Source of the DNA: Paraburkholderia tropica
Lineage (GTDB): Bacteria; Pseudomonadota; Gammaproteobacteria; Burkholderiales; Burkholderiaceae
Direction of reading: 5' to 3'
Assembly: GCF_900109265.1 (NCBI RefSeq)
Contig: NZ_FNZM01000031.1
Location: 1 to 64,000, forward strand
Length of the DNA stretch: 64,000 nucleotides
Of this stretch, positions 44,347 to 53,075 are shown in pieces. The first letter of the stretch is position 1, and each line of letters opens with the position of its first letter. Below the pieces are notes generated by a model. The model was not told the DNA's origin. It did no database searches and saw nothing but the letters and a program-made list of their open reading frames with translations. Position numbers and translations under genes: made by a program.

Positions 44347-45380
44347 GCCGGATCCCTCAGCACGGTGCGAAAGCCGATATGCGATGCCGCGAGATCCGCT
44401 TCCTGCTGCTCGCGCGACGACGCGCGATAGCGCACGCAGTAATCGCGCGAGCACAGATATGAGCCGCCCTTGATGACCATCGCCGTGTCGTGGCGGCGGC
44501 CGGCGGGCGCGACCGCGAAGGTGTCGCCGTTGGTGTGCGACTGATGCGGGCCGCTGTAGGCGTCCCGGGTCCACTCCCACGCGTTGCCGATCATGTCGTA
44601 AAGGCGGAAATCGTTGGCCGCGTAGCAGCCCACGGGCGCGAGGCCCGCGTGGCCGTCCTCGGCCGTGTTCAGCACCGGGAACACGCCCTGCCAGTAGTTC
44701 GCGGCGGGCTTGCCGTTTGCGTCGGCGGGCGCGGCGTCGAGACTCGCGTCCTGATGGCCCGCCTTGCCCGCGTATTCCCATTCGGCTTCGGTCGGCAGAT
44801 CGCGGCCGAGCCAGTGCGCGTAGGCGAGCGCGTCGTGCAGCGTGACGAGCGTGACGGGCAGGTTGCCCTTGCCGTCGACATTGCTGCCCGGCCCTTGCGG
44901 ATGCCGCCACGTCGCGCCGTTCACCCACGACCACCACGCCAGATCGCGCGCGTTCATCTCCTCGCGCGTGGGCACGTGAAAGACCGCCGCGCCGCCCTGT
45001 TTTTCGGCTTCCGTGACGTAACCCGTGGCCGCGACGAAGGCCGCGAACTGCGCGATCGTGACGTCGTGCTGATCGATCCAGAAGCCGCTCACGCGCGCGT
45101 TGCCGTCGCCGGCCGGACGCTCGTCGGGATAGCCGCGCGTGCTGCCGAACACGAACGCGCCGCCGTGCAGATGCACCATGCCCGCCTTCGGATCGTCGCG
45201 CCAGCGCGCGGGCAGGCCGCCGTAGCGCTCGCACTGACGTTCGCTGCCGAGCGCCGCGAGCGGTCGCCCGGTGTTGAGCGCATCGAAGCCGCCCGCGCTT
45301 GCCTGGGACGCATACGACCAGGCGAACGCCGCCGCGAAGATCGCGGCGCCGCCCGCCGCGCCGGTGAGCCAGAAACGCAT
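44343..45380 (-). CDS. Formylglycine-generating enzyme (SUMF1/FGE family), exported
   Basis: 345-residue FGE-sulfatase domain protein that would convert the active-site Cys of the adjacent sulfatase to formylglycine. A signal anchor (about 4-24) starts the protein, so it acts outside the cytoplasm like its substrate. Motifs: MVHLHGGAFVFGSTRGYPDE, FWIDQHDVTIAQFAAF, LPTEAEWEYAGKAG, and GNAWEWTRDAYSG. The near-C-terminal GGSYLCSRDYC has Cys310 and Cys315, the copper-binding active-site pair of true FGE (CX4C), rather than a non-catalytic paralogue. It begins ten bases after the sulfatase gene stop. Confidence 0.9.
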   Translation of the reverse strand: MRFWLTGAAGGAAIFAAAFAWSYASQASAGGFDALNTGRPLAALGSERQCERYGGLPARWRDDPKAGMVHLHGGAFVFGSTRGYPDERPAGDGNARVSGFWIDQHDVTIAQFAAFVAATGYVTEAEKQGGAAVFHVPTREEMNARDLAWWSWVNGATWRHPQGPGSNVDGKGNLPVTLVTLHDALAYAHWLGRDLPTEAEWEYAGKAGHQDASLDAAPADANGKPAANYWQGVFPVLNTAEDGHAGLAPVGCYAANDFRLYDMIGNAWEWTRDAYSGPHQSHTNGDTFAVAPAGRRHDTAMVIKGGSYLCSRDYCVRYRASSREQQEADLAASHIGFRTVLRDPA

Positions 45381-45390
45381 CGCCGCTTCC

Positions 45391-47427
45391 TCAGTAATAG
45401 CCGTGCGGCTGAAGCGGTTCGACGCCGCCCACGTTCGTCATGTAGTCGTTCCATTGCTGGATCAACTGCTGGATGACGGTGGGATTCTGCGTGGATACGT
45501 CGTTGACTTCGCCGCGGTCGCTGGCGAGATCGTAGAGTTGCCAGTGGCCGTCCACGGGGCCGAGCGGCGGCTCGGTCCAGAGCGCTTTCCAGCGGCCGTC
45601 GGCGCTGCGCAGATAGGCGCGGCCATAGGCTTCGTCGCCGAATGCGGCCGTGTGCACTTCGCCCGTGCTCGTGCCGTCGAGCAGCGGCAGCAGCGACTTG
45701 CCCGTGACCGGATAGACATAGCGGTTGTTATAGACCACCTTGCCCTTGTTCTGGTCGACGCCCGTGAGCGCGCTCACGAGTGCGGGCGCGGGCGTGCTCG
45801 GCGGCGTGACGCCGGCGACGTCGAGGAAGGTCGCGGTGTCGTCGGTGACGTGCGTGAAGACGCGCAGCGTCGCCGCCTGCGTGGTCTGTCCCGGCAGATG
45901 CGCGATGGTCGGCACGGACACGCCGCCTTCCGCCGAATAGCCCTTGGTGTAGCGGAACGGCGCGGCGCTGACTTCGGCCCAGCGCAGGCCGTATTGCAGA
46001 CGCTGCGCGCTCTGCTTGCCGTTGTCGGTGCCGAGCGCGGAGTAGGTGGGCTCCTGCGCGTTGGCCGTGTCGGTGGCGGTGGGGTCCGCGCCCGAGTCGA
46101 TCGGCCAGCCTTCGGCGCCGTTATCGGACTGGAACATGATGAAGGTGTTGTCGTACTCGCCGATATCCTTCAGATGCTGAATCAGGAGTCCGATGTTGTA
46201 GTCGAGATTCTCGACCATGCCTGCGTAGATCTCCATGTAGCGCGCCTGCGACTTGCGCTCGTCGGCGGACAGGCTCGACCACGCCTTGTCGACGTTGCCC
46301 TGACCGTAATCGACGTAACCTGCGGACGCCGGATGCACCGCGCTGATGTACTTCGCACTCGCCGTGCCGTTGTTGGCCGTGGCGGCCGAGCGCGTGAGCG
46401 TTTCGGGCAGGCCCGGATTGGGCTGGAAGTCGGCGGGAATCAGGCCGAGCGCTTTCTGCCGCGCGATGCGCGCGTTGCGGATGGCGTCGTAGCCCGCGTC
46501 GTACACGCCCGCATATTTGTGCAGCCACGGGTCCGGCACCTGCAGCGGCCAGTGCGGCGACGTGAAGGCGGCGTAGGCAAAGAAGGGCTTGCCGTCGCCC
46601 TTGTGCGAGTCGATGTAGGAGATCAGCTTCTGCGTATAGAAGTTGGTCGAATAGAACACGGCCGGATTGCCGCCCGTGCCGCCGGGCTGGCCCGGTTGCC
46701 CCGGCTGCACGTACACGCCGTCTTCCGTGTAGTTCTGCGAGCCCGCGAGTTCGTGCGCGAAGTGATTCGTGGCCGCGCCGCCGAGCAGCGCGTAGCTGTG
46801 TTCGAAGCCCCATTGATCGGGCGTCTGGCCGCTGCCCGAGGCGCTGCCGACGATGCCCGAGCCGAGGTGCCACTTGCCCGCCATGTAGGTGTGATAGCCC
46901 GCGTCCTTGAGCAGTTGCGCGACCGACAGCGCGCGATCGTTCAGATAGCCTTCGTAGCCGGGCAGACCCTTGCGCTCGTCGGTGGGCACGCCCATCGTGC
47001 CTTCGCCGACGAGGTGATGATCGGTGCCTGAAATCAGCATCGAACGCGTGATCGCGCAGACCGTGCCCGCGTGATGGTTCGTGAGAATGCGCCCCGAGGC
47101 GACCAGCGCGTCGAGGTTGGGCGTGCTGATTTCGCCGCCGAACGCGTGGATGTCCGAGTAGCCGAGGTCGTCGGCCATGATGTAGAGAATATTGGGCTGT
47201 TTGTGCGACGACGCCGACGCGCTCGCCTGCGTCGTGACCGTATCCGAGCCGCCGCATGCGCCGAGTGCGAGCGCGCCCGCGATGGAGGCCGCGGCGACGC
47301 GCAGACGCAGCGAGGCGTTCGTTGCCGCTGCGTGTGCTGATCGAATGGTGACGGTATCGGAGGATTGCGTGGCGCGTGCGCGACGTGACGCACGCGCGGA
47401 TGCGCGAAGGGCGGCCGGGTATCTCAT
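45391..47427 (-). CDS. Type I sulfatase lipoprotein with an atypical CAITR active site
   Basis: 678-residue arylsulfatase-like enzyme. An N-terminal segment of about 57 residues ends in the lipobox ALGAC (Cys58), so the enzyme is likely anchored to a membrane. Metal ligands are in YIMADDLGYSDIH (Asp86-Asp87); the modified cysteine is Cys124 in GTVCAITRSMLISG. In the family the motif reads C-x-P-x-R; here position +2 is Ile in place of Pro or Ala, while Cys and Arg are kept. Other sulfatase motifs follow: GYHTYMAGKWHLG, SPHWPLQVP, and MFQSDNGAEGWP. The ATG at 47425-47427 has no clear Shine-Dalgarno. Immediate neighbour of its formylglycine-generating enzyme. Its sulfate ester substrate is not known. 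Confidence 0.9.
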   Translation of the reverse strand: MRYPAALRASARASRRARATQSSDTVTIRSAHAAATNASLRLRVAAASIAGALALGACGGSDTVTTQASASASSHKQPNILYIMADDLGYSDIHAFGGEISTPNLDALVASGRILTNHHAGTVCAITRSMLISGTDHHLVGEGTMGVPTDERKGLPGYEGYLNDRALSVAQLLKDAGYHTYMAGKWHLGSGIVGSASGSGQTPDQWGFEHSYALLGGAATNHFAHELAGSQNYTEDGVYVQPGQPGQPGGTGGNPAVFYSTNFYTQKLISYIDSHKGDGKPFFAYAAFTSPHWPLQVPDPWLHKYAGVYDAGYDAIRNARIARQKALGLIPADFQPNPGLPETLTRSAATANNGTASAKYISAVHPASAGYVDYGQGNVDKAWSSLSADERKSQARYMEIYAGMVENLDYNIGLLIQHLKDIGEYDNTFIMFQSDNGAEGWPIDSGADPTATDTANAQEPTYSALGTDNGKQSAQRLQYGLRWAEVSAAPFRYTKGYSAEGGVSVPTIAHLPGQTTQAATLRVFTHVTDDTATFLDVAGVTPPSTPAPALVSALTGVDQNKGKVVYNNRYVYPVTGKSLLPLLDGTSTGEVHTAAFGDEAYGRAYLRSADGRWKALWTEPPLGPVDGHWQLYDLASDRGEVNDVSTQNPTVIQQLIQQWNDYMTNVGGVEPLQPHGYY

Positions 47428-47594
47428 CGTTGTTGTAGTACTTTTTGTAAGTTGGAGCGGCGATCTTATCGGCGGCTGTGTGCGTGCCAAAGTCCGATTC
47501 GTCAGTTGCTTCGCGCGAGAACTGCTAAGCCGCGCAACGCCGGCCGCGTCACCCCTTACAATAGGGGCGTTGCTCACCCGCCCGTTCCGAGACC

Positions 47595-48374
47595 ATGACA
47601 CGAGACCCCCGCCTCACCCTCAACGCGCGCCAGCAGGAGCTGCTCGAATGGGTGCAGCGTGACGGCTTCGTGACCGTCGACGATCTCGCCGCGCATTTCG
47701 ACGTCACGCCGCAGACCATTCGCCGCGACGTCAACTGGCTCGCCGACATGAATCTGCTGCGCCGCTATCACGGCGGCGCGAGTCTGCCCACGAGTTCGGA
47801 AAACGTCTCGTACGGCGCGCGCCAGCACATGTTCCACGAAGAGAAGCGGCGCATCGCGGCGCTCGCGGCTTCGCACATTCCCGATCAGGCTTCGCTGTTC
47901 ATCAACCTCGGCACCACGACCGAGGAGGTCGCGCGCGCGCTCAATCATCATCGCGGGCTGCGCGTGATCACGAACAATCTGAACGTGGCGAGCATGATGA
48001 GCGGCTACCCCGAATGCGAAGTGCTCATCACGGGCGGCATCGTGCGGCCGTGGGACAAGGGCATCGTGGGCGAACTGACGATCGATTTCATCCGCCAGTT
48101 CAAGGTGGATTACGCGATCATCGGCACCTCGGCGATCGAACTCGACGGCACGCTGCGCGATTTCGACACGCGCGAAGTGCGCGTGGCCGAGGCGATCATC
48201 GAGCATGCGCGCACGGTTTATCTCGTGACCGATCATTCGAAGTTCGGCCGCCCCGCGCTCGTGCGCCAGGGACATTTGAGCCAGATTCACGCGCTTTTCA
48301 CCGATAAACCGCTGCCCGACGCGATGAGCGAGACGATCGCGCAGGCGGGCACGGCCGTGTATATCGCGCAGTGA
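47595..48374 (+). CDS. DeoR-family transcriptional regulator (GlpR-like)
   Basis: 259-residue repressor. N-terminal DeoR helix-turn-helix (QQELLEWVQRDGFVTVDDLA, FDVTPQTIRRDVNWLAD) and C-terminal sugar-phosphate sensor domain (LFINLGTTTEEVARAL; LNVASMMSGYPECEVLITGG; FDTREVRVAEAII). The residue pattern is that of glycerol-3-phosphate repressor GlpR. No glycerol genes are near; it is divergent from the sulfatase operon, 168 bp apart. It may control genes elsewhere or the sulfatase operon. Confidence 0.87.
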   Translation: MTRDPRLTLNARQQELLEWVQRDGFVTVDDLAAHFDVTPQTIRRDVNWLADMNLLRRYHGGASLPTSSENVSYGARQHMFHEEKRRIAALAASHIPDQASLFINLGTTTEEVARALNHHRGLRVITNNLNVASMMSGYPECEVLITGGIVRPWDKGIVGELTIDFIRQFKVDYAIIGTSAIELDGTLRDFDTREVRVAEAIIEHARTVYLVTDHSKFGRPALVRQGHLSQIHALFTDKPLPDAMSETIAQAGTAVYIAQ

Positions 48375-48403
48375 CGTGACGCGTCACGGCCAGGGAGCCT
48401 GCG

Positions 48404-49015
48404 ATGGACTTCGAAGCGTTTCTCCGGAAGTGGCAAAACGATCCCTCGACGTCATCGCAGATCGAGCGGCTCGTGCCGATGGCGGCCGCGCTTCGCGAGA
48501 TGCCGCAATGCCTCGGCGCGGTGCTGGTCGGTTCATTTGCGAAGCAATCCGCTGACCGGCTCTCGGACCTCGACCTCGTCGCCTTTTGCGCGCCAGGCGA
48601 TGGTCGTGTGCTGTTCGAGGCGATCCGGCAGCAAGTCGCGACGTCGCAGGCGCTTTTCACGCTCGATGGCGCGCACGATGCGGAGAGCCCGTTCCAGAAG
48701 CTCATCTTCGACGATATGACGTCGATTGAATTTCACGTCATCGCGCCGGCCACGCAACTCGTACTGGAACAGCCGTTCGTGGAGATCGTGAATCGCGATC
48801 GCTATCTGGAGTCGCGCAGCGTGAGCCGCCTGGCAGCGAGCGTCGGGGACGCGTCGTCGGCATATGGCTATGGCGATCGCGGTCTCGCGTGGGAACTGCT
48901 CACTTGCCTGAAATGGCTTTGGCGCGGCGATGTCGCTGCGGCGAAGCGCTATCTGATCGCGCTGGGCAAGGCGATCGACGCGTCGGAAGCGTCGGAAGCG
49001 CGCGCAAAGGTCTGA
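48404..49015 (+). CDS. Nucleotidyltransferase-domain protein
   Basis: 203 residues with the polymerase-beta type catalytic motif: GAVLVGSFAKQSADRLSDLD, giving the GS-x-D-x-D triad with a second Asp or Glu in TSIEFHVI. The C-terminus has helical DUF4037/kanamycin-like features (YGDRGLAWELLTCLKWLW). It may transfer nucleotidyl groups to a small molecule or be a toxin-antitoxin-like minimal transferase; no partner is next to it. It follows the DeoR gene by 29 bp and may be co-transcribed. Confidence 0.72.
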   Translation: MDFEAFLRKWQNDPSTSSQIERLVPMAAALREMPQCLGAVLVGSFAKQSADRLSDLDLVAFCAPGDGRVLFEAIRQQVATSQALFTLDGAHDAESPFQKLIFDDMTSIEFHVIAPATQLVLEQPFVEIVNRDRYLESRSVSRLAASVGDASSAYGYGDRGLAWELLTCLKWLWRGDVAAAKRYLIALGKAIDASEASEARAKV

Positions 49016-49022
49016 CGACCGC

Positions 49023-50444
49023 TCAAGCTCCCTTCACCGTCTCCGAGAGTATTTCCCCCAGCGTGCGGATCGCCGCGTCGATGCGAGGCGACCACGGATG
49101 CCCGTAGTTCAGGCGGATGCAATGCTCGAACGCGCAGGTCGCCGAGAAAATCGGGCCGGGCGCCACGCTGATGCCGCGTCCGATCGCGCGCCGATGCAAC
49201 TCCATCGCGTCGATCGCTTTGTCGAATCGCAGCCACAGAAAGTAGCCGCCATCCGGAATCGTCCATTGCGTGCCCGCGGGCAGCCAGCGGCGGATCGCGG
49301 CGCACAGCGCGTCGCGCTGGTCGCGCAGCGCGAGCCGCATTTTCTTCAGATGGCGCTCGTACGCGCCGTGTTCCAGATAGTCGGCGATGCCGGCCTGCGC
49401 CGGAATGCTCGCGGACAGCGTGGTCATCAATTTGAGTCTTTGCACGCGTTCCGCGAAACGGCCCGCGCTGACCCAGCCGACGCGATAGCCGGGCGCGAGC
49501 GTCTTCGAAAACGAACTGCAATGCATCACGAGGCCGTGGCGGTCGAAGGCCATCGCGGGCTTCGGATAGTCCGGCGAAAAATGCAGTTCGCCGTACACGT
49601 CGTCTTCGATGAGCGGCACGTCGTGTTGCGCGAGCAGGTCGACCAGCGCCTTCTTCTTCGCATCGCTGAGCGTGACGCCGGTCGGATTGTGGAAGTTGGT
49701 CATGAACCAGCAGGCGCGCACCGGATGCTTGCGCAGCGTGTTCGCCAGCACATCGAGATCGAGGCCCGTTTGCGGATCGACGGGAATCTCCACCGCCCGC
49801 AAGCCAAGCCGCTCGACCGCCTGAAGCGCCGCATAAAAACCGGGCGATTCGACCGCGACGACGTCGCCGGGCTGCGTCACCGCCATCAGGCAGAGATTGA
49901 GCGCTTCGAGCGCGCCATTGGTCACGACGATTTCGTCGGCGGGCTGCGAAATGCCGATACGCATGTAGCGCAGCGCAATCTGGCGGCGCAGATTCTCGTT
50001 GCCCGGCGGCAGATCGACCACCGTGCTCCACGGGCTCACGCTGCGCGCCGCGTGGCCGAGCGATTTGGCCAGACGCGACAGCGGGAAAAACGTCGGCGAG
50101 GGAAACGCGGAACCGAGCGGCACGATGCCCGGCTGCTTCGCGGCATCGAGCACGGAAAACACCAGTTCGCTGATATCGACCGTGGTGGCTTCATCTGCAT
50201 CCGGCGTGGCCGCCTGCGTGGCCTTGCCGTTCACGGGGCGCGGCGCGACAAAGTAGCCCGAGCGTTCGGCGGCGCGCACGAGTCCCCATTGTTCGAGCAG
50301 GTAATACGCGCGCGCGGCGGTCGATTGACTCACGCCGTGCTGGGCGATGATCTGCCGCAGCGACGGCATGCGCGAGCCGGCGGCTACGTTGCCTGAGCGA
50401 ATTTCGGTCGCCATGATTTGCGCGAGGCGTTCGTAGCGGGTCAT
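49023..50444 (-). CDS. MocR-family (GntR/aminotransferase) regulator 1
   Basis: 473-residue fusion of a GntR winged helix (LAQIMATEIRSGNVAAGSRM, LRQIIAQHGVSQSTAARAYY) and a fold-type I aminotransferase domain (from about residue 105; PLP Lys in CSSFSKTLAPGYRVGW). MocR regulators sense PLP or amino compounds. The ATG at 50442-50444 is used, since earlier in-frame starts only add an unconserved Arg-rich leader. It is divergent from the sulfite reductase operon with a structured intergenic region; it might control it. Confidence 0.9.
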   Translation of the reverse strand: MTRYERLAQIMATEIRSGNVAAGSRMPSLRQIIAQHGVSQSTAARAYYLLEQWGLVRAAERSGYFVAPRPVNGKATQAATPDADEATTVDISELVFSVLDAAKQPGIVPLGSAFPSPTFFPLSRLAKSLGHAARSVSPWSTVVDLPPGNENLRRQIALRYMRIGISQPADEIVVTNGALEALNLCLMAVTQPGDVVAVESPGFYAALQAVERLGLRAVEIPVDPQTGLDLDVLANTLRKHPVRACWFMTNFHNPTGVTLSDAKKKALVDLLAQHDVPLIEDDVYGELHFSPDYPKPAMAFDRHGLVMHCSSFSKTLAPGYRVGWVSAGRFAERVQRLKLMTTLSASIPAQAGIADYLEHGAYERHLKKMRLALRDQRDALCAAIRRWLPAGTQWTIPDGGYFLWLRFDKAIDAMELHRRAIGRGISVAPGPIFSATCAFEHCIRLNYGHPWSPRIDAAIRTLGEILSETVKGA

Positions 50445-50581
50445 AGGTGTCGGTGTGAGCGAAGGCGTGCGAGATCGATCTGCTACGGCGATTTTATCGC
50501 CGACTGCTTCTGTGCGTGGATCTCGAATGCGCGCATGATGCCGTTCAGCGCCCCGACGCACTGAGGTTGTTCTGCAAGGGG

Positions 50582-50697
50582 CGGGGATTACTGCGCGAGT
50601 GCCCGGTTCATCACCCAAACCCGCAGTGTTCGCGGCTCTGTATTGCCTGTAGCGCGGCGAACGCCGGCCCTCGGACAGCGATGTCCGAGGGCATTTT
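50582..50697 (+). ncRNA. Structured leader or small RNA upstream of the sulfite reductase gene
   Basis: The plus strand between the MocR gene and cysI can form GTTCGC/GCGAAC pairing (about 50629-50664) and then an intrinsic terminator (GCCCTCGGACA at 50667-50677 with 50682-50692, tail ATTTTT). This looks like either a terminated small RNA or a riboswitch/attenuator in the cysI leader. The 5' end is a guess. No ORF is supported in it. Confidence 0.4.
50667..50697 (+). terminator. Intrinsic terminator upstream of cysI
   Basis: Perfect 11-bp stem, GCGA loop, then ATTTTT on the plus strand, 131 bp before the cysI start. No protein gene ends here on the plus strand, so it terminates a leader or small RNA. 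Confidence 0.8.
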
Positions 50698-50827
50698 TCG
50701 TGGGCGCTACGTTATGTGCGCGTGCTGGCGAGCCGAATCTGCTGCGCTCATTTCGTCGTCAACTGCTACTGTCGCGGCGCGGCGAATCGGCGTAACTTCT
50801 GCGCTTCATTTTGGTTCGACGCGCGAC

Positions 50828-52636
50828 ATGTACCGCTACACAGAATTCGACCGTGCCTTTCTCCGGCAACGGGCTGCGCAGTTCAGAGATCAACTGGAAC
50901 GCTGGAGTGACGGCCGTCTCGGCGAAGACGCGTTCCGCCCGCTGCGTTTGCAGAACGGCTGGTACGTGCAGCGCCATGCGCCGATGTTGCGCGTGGCGGT
51001 GCCGTATGGCGAAGTGTCGAGCGCGCAACTGCGTGTGCTCGCACGGATCGCGCGCGAGTATGACGATCCACCGGCTGACGTCTACGCGTCCGCCATGGCG
51101 GCGCAAGGGCAACTCGGCACCACGCGCCTGCCGACGCATTGCGCGCATTTCACGACGCGCACCAACGTGCAGTTCAACTGGATTCCGCTCTCGAAGGCGG
51201 CGGACGTCATGGATCTGCTCGCGACCGTCGATATGCACGGCATTCAGACGAGCGGCAACTGCATTCGCAACATTTCCTGCGATGAACGCGCGGGCGTGAC
51301 GCCCGACGAAATCGCGGACCCGCGTCCGTTCGCGGAGATCATGCGTCAGTGGACGACGCTGCATCCCGAGTTCGCGTTTTTGCCGCGCAAGTTCAAGATC
51401 GCGATCACCGGCGCGCACGACGATCGCGCAGCGACGGCCTGGCACGATGTGGGCCTCGAACTGGTGCGCGACGCGGCCGGCGAACTGGGCTTTCGCGTGC
51501 GCGTGGGCGGCGGCATGGGACGCACGCCGATGATCGGCACCGTGATCCGCGCGTTTTTGCCGTGGCAACAGATCATGAATTACATCGAGGCGATCGTGCG
51601 CGTCTACAACCAGTATGGGCGGCGCGACAACAAATACAAGGCGCGCATCAAGATGCTCGTGAAGGCCGAAGGGCAGCGCTATATCGACGAAGTCGAGGAA
51701 GAGTTCCGGCAGATCGTCGAGCGCGACGGCGGCCCGCACACGATTCCGCTGAGCGAACTCGAACGCGTGCGCGCCTGCTTCGAGCCGCCCGCGGCGCTCG
51801 CGCAGCGCACGGCATCGCGCGATGCTGCCGAGCCTTCGCGCGCGACTGCAACGGCTACAGCAAGCACAGCGACAACGCCACGCTACGCGCGCTGGCTCGA
51901 ACGCAACGTCGCGGCCCACAAGGCGCCGTCGCTGCGCATTGTCACGCTGTCGTTCAAGCGTTTGCATCAGGCGCCCGGCGACGCCTCGGCCGAGCAGCTC
52001 GAACGCGTGGCCGATCTCGTCGATCGCTTTTCCGCGGGCGAAGCGCGCGTGACGCATGCGCAGAATATCGTGCTGCCGTGGGTCCACGAAGACGACCTCG
52101 CGGCGTTGTGGGAAGCGGCGTCGCAAGCCGGTCTCGCGAGCGCGAACATCGATCTGCTGACCAACATGATCGCGTGCCCCGGCGGCGATTTTTGCGCGCT
52201 GGCGAATGCGCGCTCGCTGCCCATCGCGGACGCCATCATGGAGCGCTATCAGGATCTCGACGAACTGGAAGACATCGGCGAAGTGGATCTGCATATCAGC
52301 GGCTGCATCAACTCGTGCGGCCATCATCACAGCGGACACATCGGCATTCTCGGCGTGGATAAGGACGGCGCGGAGTGGTATCAGATCACGCTCGGCGGCT
52401 CGGACGGCACGCTCGCGAGCGGCGTCGCGCAGGCGGGCAAGGTGATCGGGCCGTCGTTCTCCGCGAGCGAAGTGCCGGATGCGATCGAGGCGATGCTGCG
52501 CGTCTATCGCGAAACGCGCCAGCCGCTAGACGGCACAGGCGCGGAGAAGTTCGTCGATACCGTGCGGCGCGTCGGACTGGAGCCGTTCAAGACGGCGGCC
52601 AATGCCGCGCGCGCACAGCAACGGAGCCTCGCATGA
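50828..52636 (+). CDS. cysI: Sulfite reductase, siroheme/[4Fe-4S] haemoprotein subunit
   Basis: 602-residue nitrite/sulfite reductase with two ferredoxin-like halves. It reduces sulfite to sulfide for cysteine synthesis (or, less likely, nitrite). N-terminal half: LRLQNGWYVQRHAPMLRVAV and GQLGTTRLPTHCAHFTTRTN. The first siroheme half-domain has TSGNCIRNISCDERAG. C-terminal cluster ligands are in NMIACPGGDFCALA (CX5C) and HISGCINSCGHHHSG (CX3C). The Ala/Thr-rich stretch at about 330-350 is a linker. The ATG at 50828 starts the conserved YRYTEFD block; no obvious Shine-Dalgarno. It is coupled to the DUF934 gene. Confidence 0.92.
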   Translation: MYRYTEFDRAFLRQRAAQFRDQLERWSDGRLGEDAFRPLRLQNGWYVQRHAPMLRVAVPYGEVSSAQLRVLARIAREYDDPPADVYASAMAAQGQLGTTRLPTHCAHFTTRTNVQFNWIPLSKAADVMDLLATVDMHGIQTSGNCIRNISCDERAGVTPDEIADPRPFAEIMRQWTTLHPEFAFLPRKFKIAITGAHDDRAATAWHDVGLELVRDAAGELGFRVRVGGGMGRTPMIGTVIRAFLPWQQIMNYIEAIVRVYNQYGRRDNKYKARIKMLVKAEGQRYIDEVEEEFRQIVERDGGPHTIPLSELERVRACFEPPAALAQRTASRDAAEPSRATATATASTATTPRYARWLERNVAAHKAPSLRIVTLSFKRLHQAPGDASAEQLERVADLVDRFSAGEARVTHAQNIVLPWVHEDDLAALWEAASQAGLASANIDLLTNMIACPGGDFCALANARSLPIADAIMERYQDLDELEDIGEVDLHISGCINSCGHHHSGHIGILGVDKDGAEWYQITLGGSDGTLASGVAQAGKVIGPSFSASEVPDAIEAMLRVYRETRQPLDGTGAEKFVDTVRRVGLEPFKTAANAARAQQRSLA

Positions 52637-53049
52637 AGCCGCGTCTCGAACTCACGCTGCTCCATCGCGCCGAACATGATGCGCAAGCACGCGACGCGGT
52701 CGTGACGTTGCCGAACGACGCCGATCCCTTCGAGCACGCCGAGGCGATTCTCGCCACGCAGCGCGTCGAATTGCATTTTCCGCAATTCACCGATGGACGC
52801 GCATTCAGCCAGGCGTATCTGATTCGCCGTCGCCTCGGATTCAAAGGCGATCTGCGTGCATGCGGCGACGTGTTGCCGGATCAGGTGCTGCAGATCGCGC
52901 GCACGGGCTTTTCGAGCGCGGTGCTGCAAGACGGCGTGTCGCGCGAGGAAGCGCGCGCGCAATTGATGCGATTCGGCGGCTTCTATCAGGGCGACGTCAC
53001 GGCGGATGCGCCGTTTCACGATGGCGCTCGCGAACGGCACGACGTTTGA
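52633..53049 (+). CDS. DUF934 protein, sulfite reductase-associated
   Basis: 138-residue protein of the DUF934 family that is usually found next to cysI and is thought to help sulfite reduction. The core (VVTLPNDADPFEH, VELHFPQFTDGRAFSQAYLI, RRLGFKGDLRACGDVLPDQV) is family-specific. The ATG overlaps the cysI stop as ATGA. It is convergent with the second MocR gene. Confidence 0.88.
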   Translation: MKPRLELTLLHRAEHDAQARDAVVTLPNDADPFEHAEAILATQRVELHFPQFTDGRAFSQAYLIRRRLGFKGDLRACGDVLPDQVLQIARTGFSSAVLQDGVSREEARAQLMRFGGFYQGDVTADAPFHDGARERHDV

Positions 53050-53075
53050 CTTTGCGGCGCGCGCCGCTCATGCGC

